From positions 1 through 40,096 of the IMG/VR virus record IMGVR_UViG_3300027704_000058: a stretch of 40,096 nucleotides of DNA. The stretch is one strand, 5' to 3'. The notes below the pieces were generated by a model that had not been told where the DNA came from, searched no databases, and saw nothing but the letters and a program-made list of their open reading frames with translations. This document shows positions 24,011 to 31,283 of this stretch, in pieces (within the stretch, counting starts at the first letter, position 1; every line of letters starts with the position of its first letter). Origin of the DNA: a virus. The translations under genes and the position numbers were made by a program.

Positions 24011-25054
24011 TTAAATTGTTTCAACTGCTTCATACAGTTTGTCACCGTTAAAGAAACTTGAAACGTTGCTTGTTAATTCTGTACAAACTTCTTCATAATT
24101 GTTTAATGTCATCATCTTATCAATGTGTTTCATTAAGTCTTCCTTATGAATCAAATAATTAGCAAATGATTCCGTCCATTTGCTAGGATACAGTACATCT
24201 GGTGTAGCCATTTCTGTATAGCTTAACCTATCTGGAACCATTGGTAGTGTCCCTACCAAAGCACCTTCATACCAACTAATGCCTAGTGTTTCTTGTAAGT
24301 TAGCACTAAACACTAATTTACTTGTAGCAAGTAGTTTGTGATATTCGTCTTTAGACAATTGCTCATCTTGAGCAATAACCCAATTATATTGTGGCATACT
24401 TTTTGCCAAGTCTTTAAAAATCTTTGGTTGCTTTTCTGGTGCTACTCTGTGAGGAAATACAATAGTATTGTATTTAGGAGCACCTTTATAAGGTTCCATA
24501 ATATTATCTAAGTATTCCATTGGCCAGCCTACAATTTTAACTTTTTCAGGCATTATGCTAGGAAATGCTTCTGTAAATATTCTTACATGATATTTACTAG
24601 CAAAGAAGTTATCATCGTAACACTCAAACATACTTTTTTCAGCAAGTCTAACCCAAGGTGTGTTACCAATTAATCTACCTAAAAAGTCTGCTGAATCGTA
24701 ACTACCGGCGTGCCACATACCACCTATTTTAATATGAATATTAAGTAACGAAGCCATATACTTTAATTGTATAACTGTAGGGTTCCAAGCATCTGTATAT
24801 AAAAAGTAGTCACCGTCATTAATACTACCCGAAGCAAACAATCTACTAATCTCTAACATCTGTTGAGCTTTATAGTTGTTAGTTCCAGCAAAATTTAAGA
24901 AAGCACCCGGAGTTGTTGATTGCGGAACGTCACCACCAGATATCACTACCACATGCTTATCACTATGCCGTGCTAGTTGCTTAGGTAGATGCTCTTTCCA
25001 CTGTGCTGTGTAACGAGTATCTACTGCTTCGATATCTACGATGTACGTTGTCAT
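24011..25054 (-). CDS. GT-B glycosyltransferase (GT4-like)
   Basis: A 347-aa protein with the two-Rossmann layout of GT-B enzymes. The C-terminal domain carries the retaining-glycosyltransferase motif FSANLQETLGISWYEGALVG (E and G positions that bind the nucleotide sugar), then PMVPDRLSYTEM. It transfers a sugar from a nucleotide-sugar donor, the acceptor being unknown. Candidates are phage DNA, virion proteins or host surface polysaccharide. Together with the dehydrogenase and epimerase farther up this could form a small sugar-modification set. Confidence 0.8.
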   Translation of the reverse strand: MTTYIVDIEAVDTRYTAQWKEHLPKQLARHSDKHVVVISGGDVPQSTTPGAFLNFAGTNNYKAQQMLEISRLFASGSINDGDYFLYTDAWNPTVIQLKYMASLLNIHIKIGGMWHAGSYDSADFLGRLIGNTPWVRLAEKSMFECYDDNFFASKYHVRIFTEAFPSIMPEKVKIVGWPMEYLDNIMEPYKGAPKYNTIVFPHRVAPEKQPKIFKDLAKSMPQYNWVIAQDEQLSKDEYHKLLATSKLVFSANLQETLGISWYEGALVGTLPMVPDRLSYTEMATPDVLYPSKWTESFANYLIHKEDLMKHIDKMMTLNNYEEVCTELTSNVSSFFNGDKLYEAVETI

Positions 25055-25422
25055 TATTTTCTTCTAAGTGTCCTGTCGGCACCATCAGGATCAACTCCCT
25101 CCGAGCCCATTGATAGTTTTAAATCATCAAGTTCGATAGATCCTTGTGCTTCTTTGATTTGCGACTGCTTTAATAATTTAATTGATTTTTCAAGCTCACT
25201 TAAAATTGCTTTAGTTATACCTAACATTTCTGGACCATGTTTTCTAAGACCAAGCCAAAACTGTTCGTAGGATTTATCATCAGTTGCCCTAGGAAAGTTA
25301 TCAGCATCTATAAGTAGATTTTGAAAATTCATTATAATATCATGTGGATCTTTTTCTACTGTAGTTGATTTAGCAGTTTTAGGTGTTACTTTTTTTACTG
25401 TTTTTGTTTTTTTATTTGCCAT
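25054..25422 (-). CDS. Hypothetical phage protein (122 aa)
   Basis: A Lys/Thr-rich disordered N-terminus (KKTKTVKKVTPKTAKSTTV), then a helical region (ILSELEKSIKLLKQSQIKEA) and an acidic tail. No membrane segment or catalytic motif. The stop is one base from the start of the glycosyltransferase gene, so the two are translated together. Family not recognised. Confidence 0.55.
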   Translation of the reverse strand: MANKKTKTVKKVTPKTAKSTTVEKDPHDIIMNFQNLLIDADNFPRATDDKSYEQFWLGLRKHGPEMLGITKAILSELEKSIKLLKQSQIKEAQGSIELDDLKLSMGSEGVDPDGADRTLRRK

Positions 25423-25699
25423 TTTTTATACCTAATAATGTTTCTAGTTTAGGATCGTTGAACTTTAAAACAATCCCTTCATCCATGCCCTTAGTCCAAC
25501 CGTTGTTGTCCCATACAAAATCTTCCTTGTATGTGTAACCATGTTTTCCTAAAAAGTTACATACGTTACCGACAGCATCAACTAGTGTGTAGTTGGCATT
25601 AAGGGCTCCTCCCTCAATGCTATTGCCATTAGCATCTGTGTTCCAAGGATGCCTGTTACTAAAATCTAATGTTCTTAATGTTATTTCTTTACTGTACAT
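25412..25699 (-). CDS. Hypothetical protein (95 aa)
   Basis: The frame runs upstream to 25810, but that part lies inside the preceding gene. The ATG at 25697-25699 (MYSKEITLRTLDF) is the likely start, overlapping the upstream stop by 11 nt. The globular product has NRHPWNTDANGNSIEGG and an aromatic-rich C-terminus. It may fold as a small beta domain. Function unknown. Confidence 0.5.
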   Translation of the reverse strand: MYSKEITLRTLDFSNRHPWNTDANGNSIEGGALNANYTLVDAVGNVCNFLGKHGYTYKEDFVWDNNGWTKGMDEGIVLKFNDPKLETLLGIKNGK

Positions 25700-26168
25700 C
25701 GACATTTTTATCATATTGAACAAAAGAACCGTTTTCGCCATCTTCAGAAACTTCAATCCATACAGTACGATGCGAATAACGTGCTGATATTTGACTATGT
25801 AAATCGTCACACATCATTTCACAAGACTTGTAATCTAGTTCTAGTGTTTTTTCAGCATACAGTTTTTCTAGCCAACGTTTAAATTGTATAAACTCTATAT
25901 CTCTATCATCGTGAAAAACTTCTATCCATACTTTAAAATGAAAAATGTGTCTGTGTGGGTAACCTAAGAAGCTAACATCATACTCGTCGCCTGTTGCTAA
26001 ATTAGGATCTGTTAGTGCCGCTGGATACTTATGTATTCCTTCTTTTTGGAAAGTAACCCATATCATTTTTTTAGATGTATCAGTTACTTGAACATTACGT
26101 TCTTCCAACGCTCTTTCTCTCATAGGACTGATAGGTATATTTACTACGTTAGCTGTATTCTCACTCAT
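25689..26168 (-). CDS. Possible T-fold-like protein (159 aa)
   Basis: The central block HRHIFHFKVWIEVFHDDRDI is followed by an acidic strand and helix, then a Cys-containing helix (ELDYKSCEMMCDDL) and a closing IEVSEDGENG strand. The H-x-H plus strand, later Cys/Glu and final E-rich strand recall T-fold enzymes such as QueD/PTPS, but no complete zinc set or QueF signature can be verified. This is a pattern-level guess. The gene has its own promoter (26192-26220) and lies in the run that leads to the glycosyltransferase and FolE, which would suit a pterin-related role. Confidence 0.4.
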   Translation of the reverse strand: MSENTANVVNIPISPMRERALEERNVQVTDTSKKMIWVTFQKEGIHKYPAALTDPNLATGDEYDVSFLGYPHRHIFHFKVWIEVFHDDRDIEFIQFKRWLEKLYAEKTLELDYKSCEMMCDDLHSQISARYSHRTVWIEVSEDGENGSFVQYDKNVDVQ

Positions 26169-26191
26169 GTTTAATTCCTTTGCTTTATATT

Positions 26192-26220
26192 ATAATAACA
26201 GATTGTACAGTTAAAGTCAA
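26192..26220 (-). promoter_or_regulatory. Sigma70-type promoter of the T-fold-like gene
   Basis: Minus strand: -35 TTGACT (26215-26220), 17 nt, -10 TATTAT (26192-26197), with a TATAAT a few bases further on as alternative. It reads into the 159-aa gene. Confidence 0.6.
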
Positions 26221-26223
26221 CCA

Positions 26224-26565
26224 TTAAAATAACTTAAATTCATATCCAACTGCTATTCCCCAATTGCCACCATTTGATGTTTCATATGCAGGTGTTATGT
26301 ACCAATTGTCTTTAACAAGCCTTACCATAGGAGCCACTTTTACTCCAGTATATCCAGTTACCAATCCTACTTCAAGGTCCGAGTCAAATGGCATATCAAA
26401 TTTATAGCCTAAATACGCTGAAAGACTTTTTTCACTGTTATAATATACACCTGCTATTTTATTATCAACATCGCATCTAGCGTGTGGGTGAACTGATTGG
26501 TAATCGCCTTCCATTCCAACGTGTAGTGACATTGCCACCATTAAACTTAAACAACTTGATAACAT
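26224..26565 (-). CDS. Small outer-membrane-barrel-like protein (113 aa)
   Basis: A short hydrophobic N-terminus (LSSCLSLMVAMSLHVG) looks like a signal peptide. The rest alternates hydrophobic and polar residues in about six strands (for example YLGYKFDMPF, LEVGLVTGYTG, WGIAVGYEFKLF) and ends in Phe, as outer-membrane barrels do for BAM recognition. It is far smaller than porins, and could form an 8-strand-like barrel only as an oligomer or may be a periplasmic lectin-like domain. A phage gene for such a product is unusual but not unknown. Confidence 0.5.
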   Translation of the reverse strand: MLSSCLSLMVAMSLHVGMEGDYQSVHPHARCDVDNKIAGVYYNSEKSLSAYLGYKFDMPFDSDLEVGLVTGYTGVKVAPMVRLVKDNWYITPAYETSNGGNWGIAVGYEFKLF

Positions 26566-26574
26566 ACTATTCCT

Positions 26575-26955
26575 TTAGTTTTTACTCGACCATTTTAAAT
26601 AAAATAAATCAAGCTCTTGGTCACCTGCTAGATATATTATACCCATTCTTCTACCACCATGATTGATAGACCTTGTAGTAGCAAAGTCTGTATCAAAGCA
26701 CCATTCACTATTACAAGCGTAACTACGTTTGTAATCATTGTACCAAAAATACTCGATTGACGGTCCCCAGGTTTCCCAACACCACGCTCTCACCTCCAGA
26801 AATGTGTGGGTTGGGATTTGTATTTGGTAATCAAACTCACCATAGAGTTTGTTTCTGCCGTCAATCTTTCTTATCTTATGCCAATTCTTACTCGGCACTG
26901 GCGCTACAGATGTCATTGATGTCATGCCATGACCACCTGTTTTGTAATTAGCCAT
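26575..26955 (-). CDS. Hypothetical phage protein (126 aa)
   Basis: Rich in aromatic residues, with two Cys (ACNSEWCFDTDF) and repeated W/Y blocks (RAWCWETWGPSIEYFWYND). No membrane segment or catalytic motif. It overlaps the following YdcH-like gene by 8 nt at the start. Function unknown. Confidence 0.55.
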   Translation of the reverse strand: MANYKTGGHGMTSMTSVAPVPSKNWHKIRKIDGRNKLYGEFDYQIQIPTHTFLEVRAWCWETWGPSIEYFWYNDYKRSYACNSEWCFDTDFATTRSINHGGRRMGIIYLAGDQELDLFYLKWSSKN

Positions 26956-27148
26956 TTTCTTTTTTATTCTTAAATCTTAATAAATTAATTTTATCTTTGA
27001 TAGCTAGTTTGGCTTTTTTTAATTCTACTAACATATATTTTGATTTTGTTGTACGATCTCCGTGGCGAGCCTTTTCTAGATCAGTTGTTTCACGGTCGAG
27101 TTTTTTATGTTCATCCTGTAATTCTCTGATTTCAGTTTTATTTTTCAT
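26948..27148 (-). CDS. DUF465/YdcH-like small coiled-coil protein
   Basis: A 66-aa all-helical, highly charged protein. The spacing IRELQDEHKKLDRET then ELKKAKLAIKDKINLLR fits the DUF465 (YdcH) pattern: L-x-x-x-H-x-x-L-D, then LKK-x-KL-x-x-KD-x-I. Such proteins are common in alphaproteobacteria and their phages. Function is unknown. It overlaps or abuts both neighbouring genes and so belongs to the DpdA operon. Confidence 0.65.
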   Translation of the reverse strand: MKNKTEIRELQDEHKKLDRETTDLEKARHGDRTTKSKYMLVELKKAKLAIKDKINLLRFKNKKENG

Positions 27149-27687
27149 TAGATCCCCTTATCGTTTTTATATTTAGACCAATCAGTATATTTTGACGGAT
27201 CTTTTAAATTATGTACAGGATGAACCCAAACACCTGTGTTAGTTGCTTCAAAATCTGTATCATCTATTTTTAAACAAGCATTGTAGTTAAGAGCATCCAC
27301 ATGTGGCAACTTGACACTAATCATACTAATAAACTTGTTGTATTCGTTAAATCCTTGCTCTAAGACCCATGAATGATATTTAATATCATAGTCCAATGTA
27401 ATCCAAATTCCTGCTTCTTTTAATGTATTAAACAAAGCGTTCCAACCTCTGTTCTGTTCTGGTGTAGCAACACCCGAAGCATCTTTGTCGTCTAACCAAA
27501 AACTTTGATTAGCACCTAAGTAAACATGATCAATTCCTTTGTTTACTGCTATTTCAACTACTTCGTTTGGATCAAGCATTCCGCTAACAAACAAAGTTTT
27601 CTTTCCAAATGCTAACGTCTTTTCAACTTCGATACCTGTAAAAAACTTTACATCATCTCTTATTGTTCCGTTATATTCTCTTTTCAT
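27148..27687 (-). CDS. Hypothetical protein next to DpdA-like gene (179 aa)
   Basis: The N-terminus DDVKFFTGIEVEKTLAFGKK is followed by strand-helix alternation (VVEIAVNKGIDHVYLGANQS; GIWITLDYDIKYHSW), as in a small TIM-barrel-like or Rossmann fold. It has no radical-SAM CxxxCxxC. The start lies 8 nt after the stop of the transglycosylase-like gene, and the two are certainly co-transcribed. I recall similar proteins next to such genes in marine phages but cannot verify that here. It may be a partner or substrate-handling protein of the DNA-modification system. Confidence 0.5.
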   Translation of the reverse strand: MKREYNGTIRDDVKFFTGIEVEKTLAFGKKTLFVSGMLDPNEVVEIAVNKGIDHVYLGANQSFWLDDKDASGVATPEQNRGWNALFNTLKEAGIWITLDYDIKYHSWVLEQGFNEYNKFISMISVKLPHVDALNYNACLKIDDTDFEATNTGVWVHPVHNLKDPSKYTDWSKYKNDKGI

Positions 27688-27695
27688 TTTATATC

Positions 27696-29153
27696 CTATT
27701 CAAATAAAGCATTAAATTGTGAACTAGAGTTTATAGTTTTCTTACCAATAGCACCTCTAGTCCCAGGTACCATCATCCAAAGTTTTTGATGTTGCTCAAT
27801 AAAATCTAATGCTGTATCTCTATCGTTAATTTCGAACACCCTGTCAATCATTTCACATACTGATTGTCGTTCAATTGCGTCGTTAACAAGCCAGTTTGGA
27901 TACGATCCACCGTCCATTGCCTTATTTGCTTCTTGTACTGATTTAATATGTGTATAAACATTGTGGTTCATCATTAAGAAGTAACTAAAACTATCCCAAC
28001 TAGTGTTGCCTTCTTTATTGTTCTTATTTAGGTCGCCAGGACCATATTTACATATATCGTTAACTACCATTCCTTCACTTAGCGGACTAGGATACCAGTT
28101 AGTGTGATGTTTAGTACAATGGATATCCCAACTACTTGTGTCATTCTTAAATGCTTTATCATCAGGTGCTGGTTCCATAATATACGACCATTTACCATTG
28201 TGATCTAAACGCCAATTTGTATATTGTTGACCATTTGCTGTACACAAAAACGGAGAAGCACAATCATAAGTTACTGTGAAATTAGGGTTGTGATATTTTC
28301 GTATTGCTCGCTGAACTGCTGTTAGCATGATTCCCCATTCTAATTTAGATGTTCCTAAGAAATGCATAAAGTCTTGTTTGCCTTCTTCAAGTAATCCGTC
28401 AAACCGTAATGTTACTAACCGTCTTAATGCTAAATGGATATCACACATATTTTGTCCACCCATTGACCAACCATTAAAGTGATTGTCTGGATAAACTTTA
28501 GGATCGCAGAAATGTTTCATTTGTTCGTACCAGTCATCTGCTTGGGCAAAGTTTTCACCTTGTAGCACATTTAGGAACTTACAATTTCCGTTGCGATTAT
28601 TAATAAAGTATTCATTGTTGAATTTTGTAGCGTCTACGGCTTCTTGATAAGAACTAATCTGGCTTGCTTTAGCACCCTCTGGTGAACGTGATACCCACGC
28701 CGGAATATCAAGTATCATGCCGTAGTCCATGTACTTGTCCATCCAAGCAAGAACTAACTTACGTTTCTTTTGTGCTTTAGGGCAACCACTACCTGCTCTC
28801 CAGTCGCCTTCCCATTTACCCTTGCCAATTTGGAAACCTCCCGAGTCACCCAATAGCCAGCTATTATCACGATCTCTGTTACGGGTCATATCTTCTTTAT
28901 CAATTTGCCCTAGTTCTAAACTAGCGTGGCCTGCCGAGTACAAACTCCACTTGTAGTTCCACATAGATGCGGCCGGCTCTAACCAGTTACCACTTTCTAC
29001 ACCTGCCAGCATGTTTTTTGGAACACGATCATATTTAACATATTCGCTATATCGTTGTTTCCCTACAAACGTGGAATAAAAAGAACTTATAGCCGGCAAA
29101 AAGATAGCATAGTCTTTTTGATCAGTTGTTAAGTCAGTTGCTAATTTGCTCAT
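27696..29153 (-). CDS. dpdA: TGT/DpdA-like DNA 7-deazaguanine transglycosylase
   Basis: A 485-aa protein of the tRNA-guanine transglycosylase superfamily. GDSGGFQIGKG (about residues 102-112) corresponds to the TGT base-pocket motif TDSGGFQ. Then come VLQGENF (about 196-202, equal to the VQGG loop), GWSMGG (about 228-233) and TYDCASP (about 295-301), where Asp297 fits the TGT nucleophile motif (DCVxP). The CxCxxC...H zinc site of bacterial TGT is not evident. In phage DpdA proteins this fold swaps guanine for a 7-deazaguanine base in DNA. FolE, QueD and QueE in the same window support that reading. QueC is not seen, so the final base (preQ0, CDG or other) is open. Confidence 0.78.
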   Translation of the reverse strand: MSKLATDLTTDQKDYAIFLPAISSFYSTFVGKQRYSEYVKYDRVPKNMLAGVESGNWLEPAASMWNYKWSLYSAGHASLELGQIDKEDMTRNRDRDNSWLLGDSGGFQIGKGKWEGDWRAGSGCPKAQKKRKLVLAWMDKYMDYGMILDIPAWVSRSPEGAKASQISSYQEAVDATKFNNEYFINNRNGNCKFLNVLQGENFAQADDWYEQMKHFCDPKVYPDNHFNGWSMGGQNMCDIHLALRRLVTLRFDGLLEEGKQDFMHFLGTSKLEWGIMLTAVQRAIRKYHNPNFTVTYDCASPFLCTANGQQYTNWRLDHNGKWSYIMEPAPDDKAFKNDTSSWDIHCTKHHTNWYPSPLSEGMVVNDICKYGPGDLNKNNKEGNTSWDSFSYFLMMNHNVYTHIKSVQEANKAMDGGSYPNWLVNDAIERQSVCEMIDRVFEINDRDTALDFIEQHQKLWMMVPGTRGAIGKKTINSSSQFNALFE

Positions 29154-29155
29154 AT

Positions 29156-29698
29156 CTATTGTCCAGTAAAATGTTCAAATGCCTCATATCCGAACCACAT
29201 CGCAAACGCCAAAAATGCGTAACGTGTGATTGTAAATAATTCTTTTGTGTGTTTATAATTTTCTAGTACTTTGTATAGTCCCGAAACAAATATTACAGCA
29301 AAGCCGGCTCCTGCCCAACTTACAGCTTCGCTCTTTGAAAACATAAATGTAAATATTTCCATGCTCTCTCTAAAGAATATAAACCATACTGTAAACATTC
29401 CTGCCCAAACCGTTGCTGTATTATCAGCAATAGCTTGAACGTGACCCTTAATGTGTGCTGGTAAATTATTGCTTGTAAAAAATAAGTAAAGCATTAATCC
29501 ACTTAATAAGGCGTACATGATTACTTCGTAGTCTTCTAAAAATTCACCTAATAGCATTCCACCTACCGCACCACTAAGCAATCCGACTGCTCCTGCGGTA
29601 ATCATCTTCTTATCTAACGATACTGTTGCTGTAATCATAAACAACAAAAACATCATTTCTAAGGCTTCTCGCCCAACATACATAAAACTTGCTAACAT
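29156..29698 (-). CDS. FTR1/EfeU-like iron permease homologue
   Basis: A 180-aa integral membrane protein with about five hydrophobic segments. It has two R-E-x-x-E motifs inside membrane helices: REALE (residues 10-14) and RESME (residues 110-114). The REXXE pair is the iron-binding signature of the FTR1/EfeU ferric permeases, which normally have seven helices and about 280 residues. Here it is shorter. It could be a reduced iron channel acting at the host inner membrane. It is in the DpdA operon (2 nt upstream of dpdA), next to the sliding-clamp gene. Iron import by a phage is unusual. Confidence 0.65.
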   Translation of the reverse strand: MLASFMYVGREALEMMFLLFMITATVSLDKKMITAGAVGLLSGAVGGMLLGEFLEDYEVIMYALLSGLMLYLFFTSNNLPAHIKGHVQAIADNTATVWAGMFTVWFIFFRESMEIFTFMFSKSEAVSWAGAGFAVIFVSGLYKVLENYKHTKELFTITRYAFLAFAMWFGYEAFEHFTGQ

Positions 29699-29707
29699 TT
29701 ATTTCTC

Positions 29708-30439
29708 CTACTTACTTTGTGCTGGTAATATATATTCGTAAACAGCAAGTCCACTATCAACATTAATTTGTGCGGCCCCTTGATCTGAGAACATTATAGT
29801 TTTATCACCTGGCAGTTTCAAAATTGCTTGTAGTTGTAATACAGGCCATGCCCAAGCGTGTGTTAGTTTGCCTTCAACGTCAGGTTGGAATACAAAGCTA
29901 CCAGCGTGTGTAGAATGATCACCAAACACAAATTCTAAATTACCATTAACAGTTTTAGCAATAAATGTTGATTCTTCAGAATGTACTTGTGCCTGATAAG
30001 CTAATCGTTGTACTGCCGCCATTGTTGGTTCAAATGTTACTGTCCACTCAACACCTTTGAATTTAACACTTTTGAGTTTTTCGCTGATAAGTTCACTAGT
30101 CATAAATCTATAATCATTAGTAAAGTCGCCACCTTCGTTTTCAAAGTGTATACCTACTGGTACTGTTTCACCGTTGCGATCTTGCTTTTGTAACTCGAGT
30201 TTAGCATTTTCTTTATAGACTGGTATTTTTAATAACAAGTCTAGTTTATTTAGGTTCGGCATACCAAAAGTACCTATAAACTCTGCTACTGTGTTTTTAA
30301 AGTTTGCTTTAATAATAACAGAACGATCTTCTGCTAATCCTTCCAATGTTGTTCCTTCGTCTGTACCTTCAACTTTAACTAGATCAATAAATCCTAGTCC
30401 GTGTGTATGTTGTACAATATCTTGTAAATAGTCTTTCAT
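29708..30439 (-). CDS. Sliding clamp (T4 gp45-like DNA polymerase processivity factor)
   Basis: A 243-aa protein, near T4 gp45 length (228 aa). It has the repeated beta-alpha-beta strands of the PCNA fold, including KANFKNTVAEFIGTFGMPNL, KLKSVKFKGVEWTVTFEP and TIMFSDQGAAQINVDSG, without catalytic residues. It would encircle DNA and hold the gp43-type polymerase and the late transcription machinery. It is first in an operon, with the clear sigma70 promoter TTGACT-18-TATAAT inside the end of the upstream gene and a perfect CGGAGGAAA ribosome site, implying early, strong expression. Confidence 0.85.
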   Translation of the reverse strand: MKDYLQDIVQHTHGLGFIDLVKVEGTDEGTTLEGLAEDRSVIIKANFKNTVAEFIGTFGMPNLNKLDLLLKIPVYKENAKLELQKQDRNGETVPVGIHFENEGGDFTNDYRFMTSELISEKLKSVKFKGVEWTVTFEPTMAAVQRLAYQAQVHSEESTFIAKTVNGNLEFVFGDHSTHAGSFVFQPDVEGKLTHAWAWPVLQLQAILKLPGDKTIMFSDQGAAQINVDSGLAVYEYILPAQSK

Positions 30440-30462
30440 GTAGTTTCCTCCGTTTATGTTAT

Positions 30463-30492
30463 ATTATAACTTGTTTCGTACCATAAAGTCAA
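30463..30492 (-). promoter_or_regulatory. Sigma70-type promoter of the sliding clamp gene
   Basis: Minus strand: -35 TTGACT (30487-30492), 18 nt, -10 TATAAT (30463-30468). The -35 overlaps the end of the dehydrogenase gene. Confidence 0.75.
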
Positions 30493-31283
30493 GTCTTTTT
30501 TCGATGAATTTCATTTAATTCAACAGTCTTCTCTAGTAGCGATAAATTTATACCCAATTCTTTCGCTACATTTAATAATGCTTGGGTGTCTTTTGGAAAA
30601 CAATGTCCTCCCCAACCAAACTTACCATCATTACCAGGAACAGTTGTATGACCGTTCCCAATTCTTTTATCCAGTCCCAACAAGTTACTAACTGTGTCGT
30701 AATCAGCATCTACTTCATTACATAACTCAAACAATTGATTAAAGAATGTAAGTTTAGTTGCCAAGTAACTATTAGCGAAATACTTTACAATACTTGCTTC
30801 TTGTACAGTACAGGTGTGTATGTGTTCAACTAATGGTAATTCGTTTCGTAATAAGTCTGTCCAAATCTGTGTTTTCTTGCCACCTAGTATACAATATTTT
30901 TGATTAATAAAATCTTCCAATGCTGTTTCTTCTCTTAGGAATTCCGGATAGTATGTAATATTATACTTTTCAGCTAACGGTTCTAATATAGTCCATGGTA
31001 CTGTACTTTTAATTAAAATTGGAATTGGATTATTAAAATTTGCTTCAGTATCCTCAGGCCAAACTACTTGTTCTAGTACATTGTGTATGTTACTAGCATC
31101 GCAATTACCGTTGTTATCTGGTGGAGTACTTACAGCAACTACAATGCCATCACAATCGTGTAAATGATCTTCTATTTTATTATTATTAAGTCTCGGGTCT
31201 ACAGGTATTACTGTGTGGTGCTTAGATAATATATCTCCAATAGCACTACCAACGAACCCATACCCTGCTATAATAAATTTCAT
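30489..31283 (-). CDS. Short nucleotide-sugar dehydrogenase (UDP-glucose/GDP-mannose dehydrogenase family)
   Basis: A 264-aa enzyme. The N-terminal Rossmann motif is IAGYGFVGSAIG, followed by IVVAVSTPP. The active-site motif GWGGHCFPKD (Cys about 228) is the family's catalytic nucleophile segment, preceded by the EASIVKYFANSYLA helix typical of the central domain. Usual members have about 390-440 residues with a third domain that binds the UDP-sugar; that domain is missing, so substrate or function may be altered. The gene begins in an ATGA overlap with the epimerase gene. Probably it oxidises a nucleotide sugar for a surface or virion glycan. Confidence 0.85.
   Translation of the reverse strand: MKFIIAGYGFVGSAIGDILSKHHTVIPVDPRLNNNKIEDHLHDCDGIVVAVSTPPDNNGNCDASNIHNVLEQVVWPEDTEANFNNPIPILIKSTVPWTILEPLAEKYNITYYPEFLREETALEDFINQKYCILGGKKTQIWTDLLRNELPLVEHIHTCTVQEASIVKYFANSYLATKLTFFNQLFELCNEVDADYDTVSNLLGLDKRIGNGHTTVPGNDGKFGWGGHCFPKDTQALLNVAKELGINLSLLEKTVELNEIHRKKT

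Noticed and set aside
25700-25810. Longer N-terminus of the 95-aa protein
   Set aside because: The extension lies wholly inside the preceding gene and has no ribosome site.
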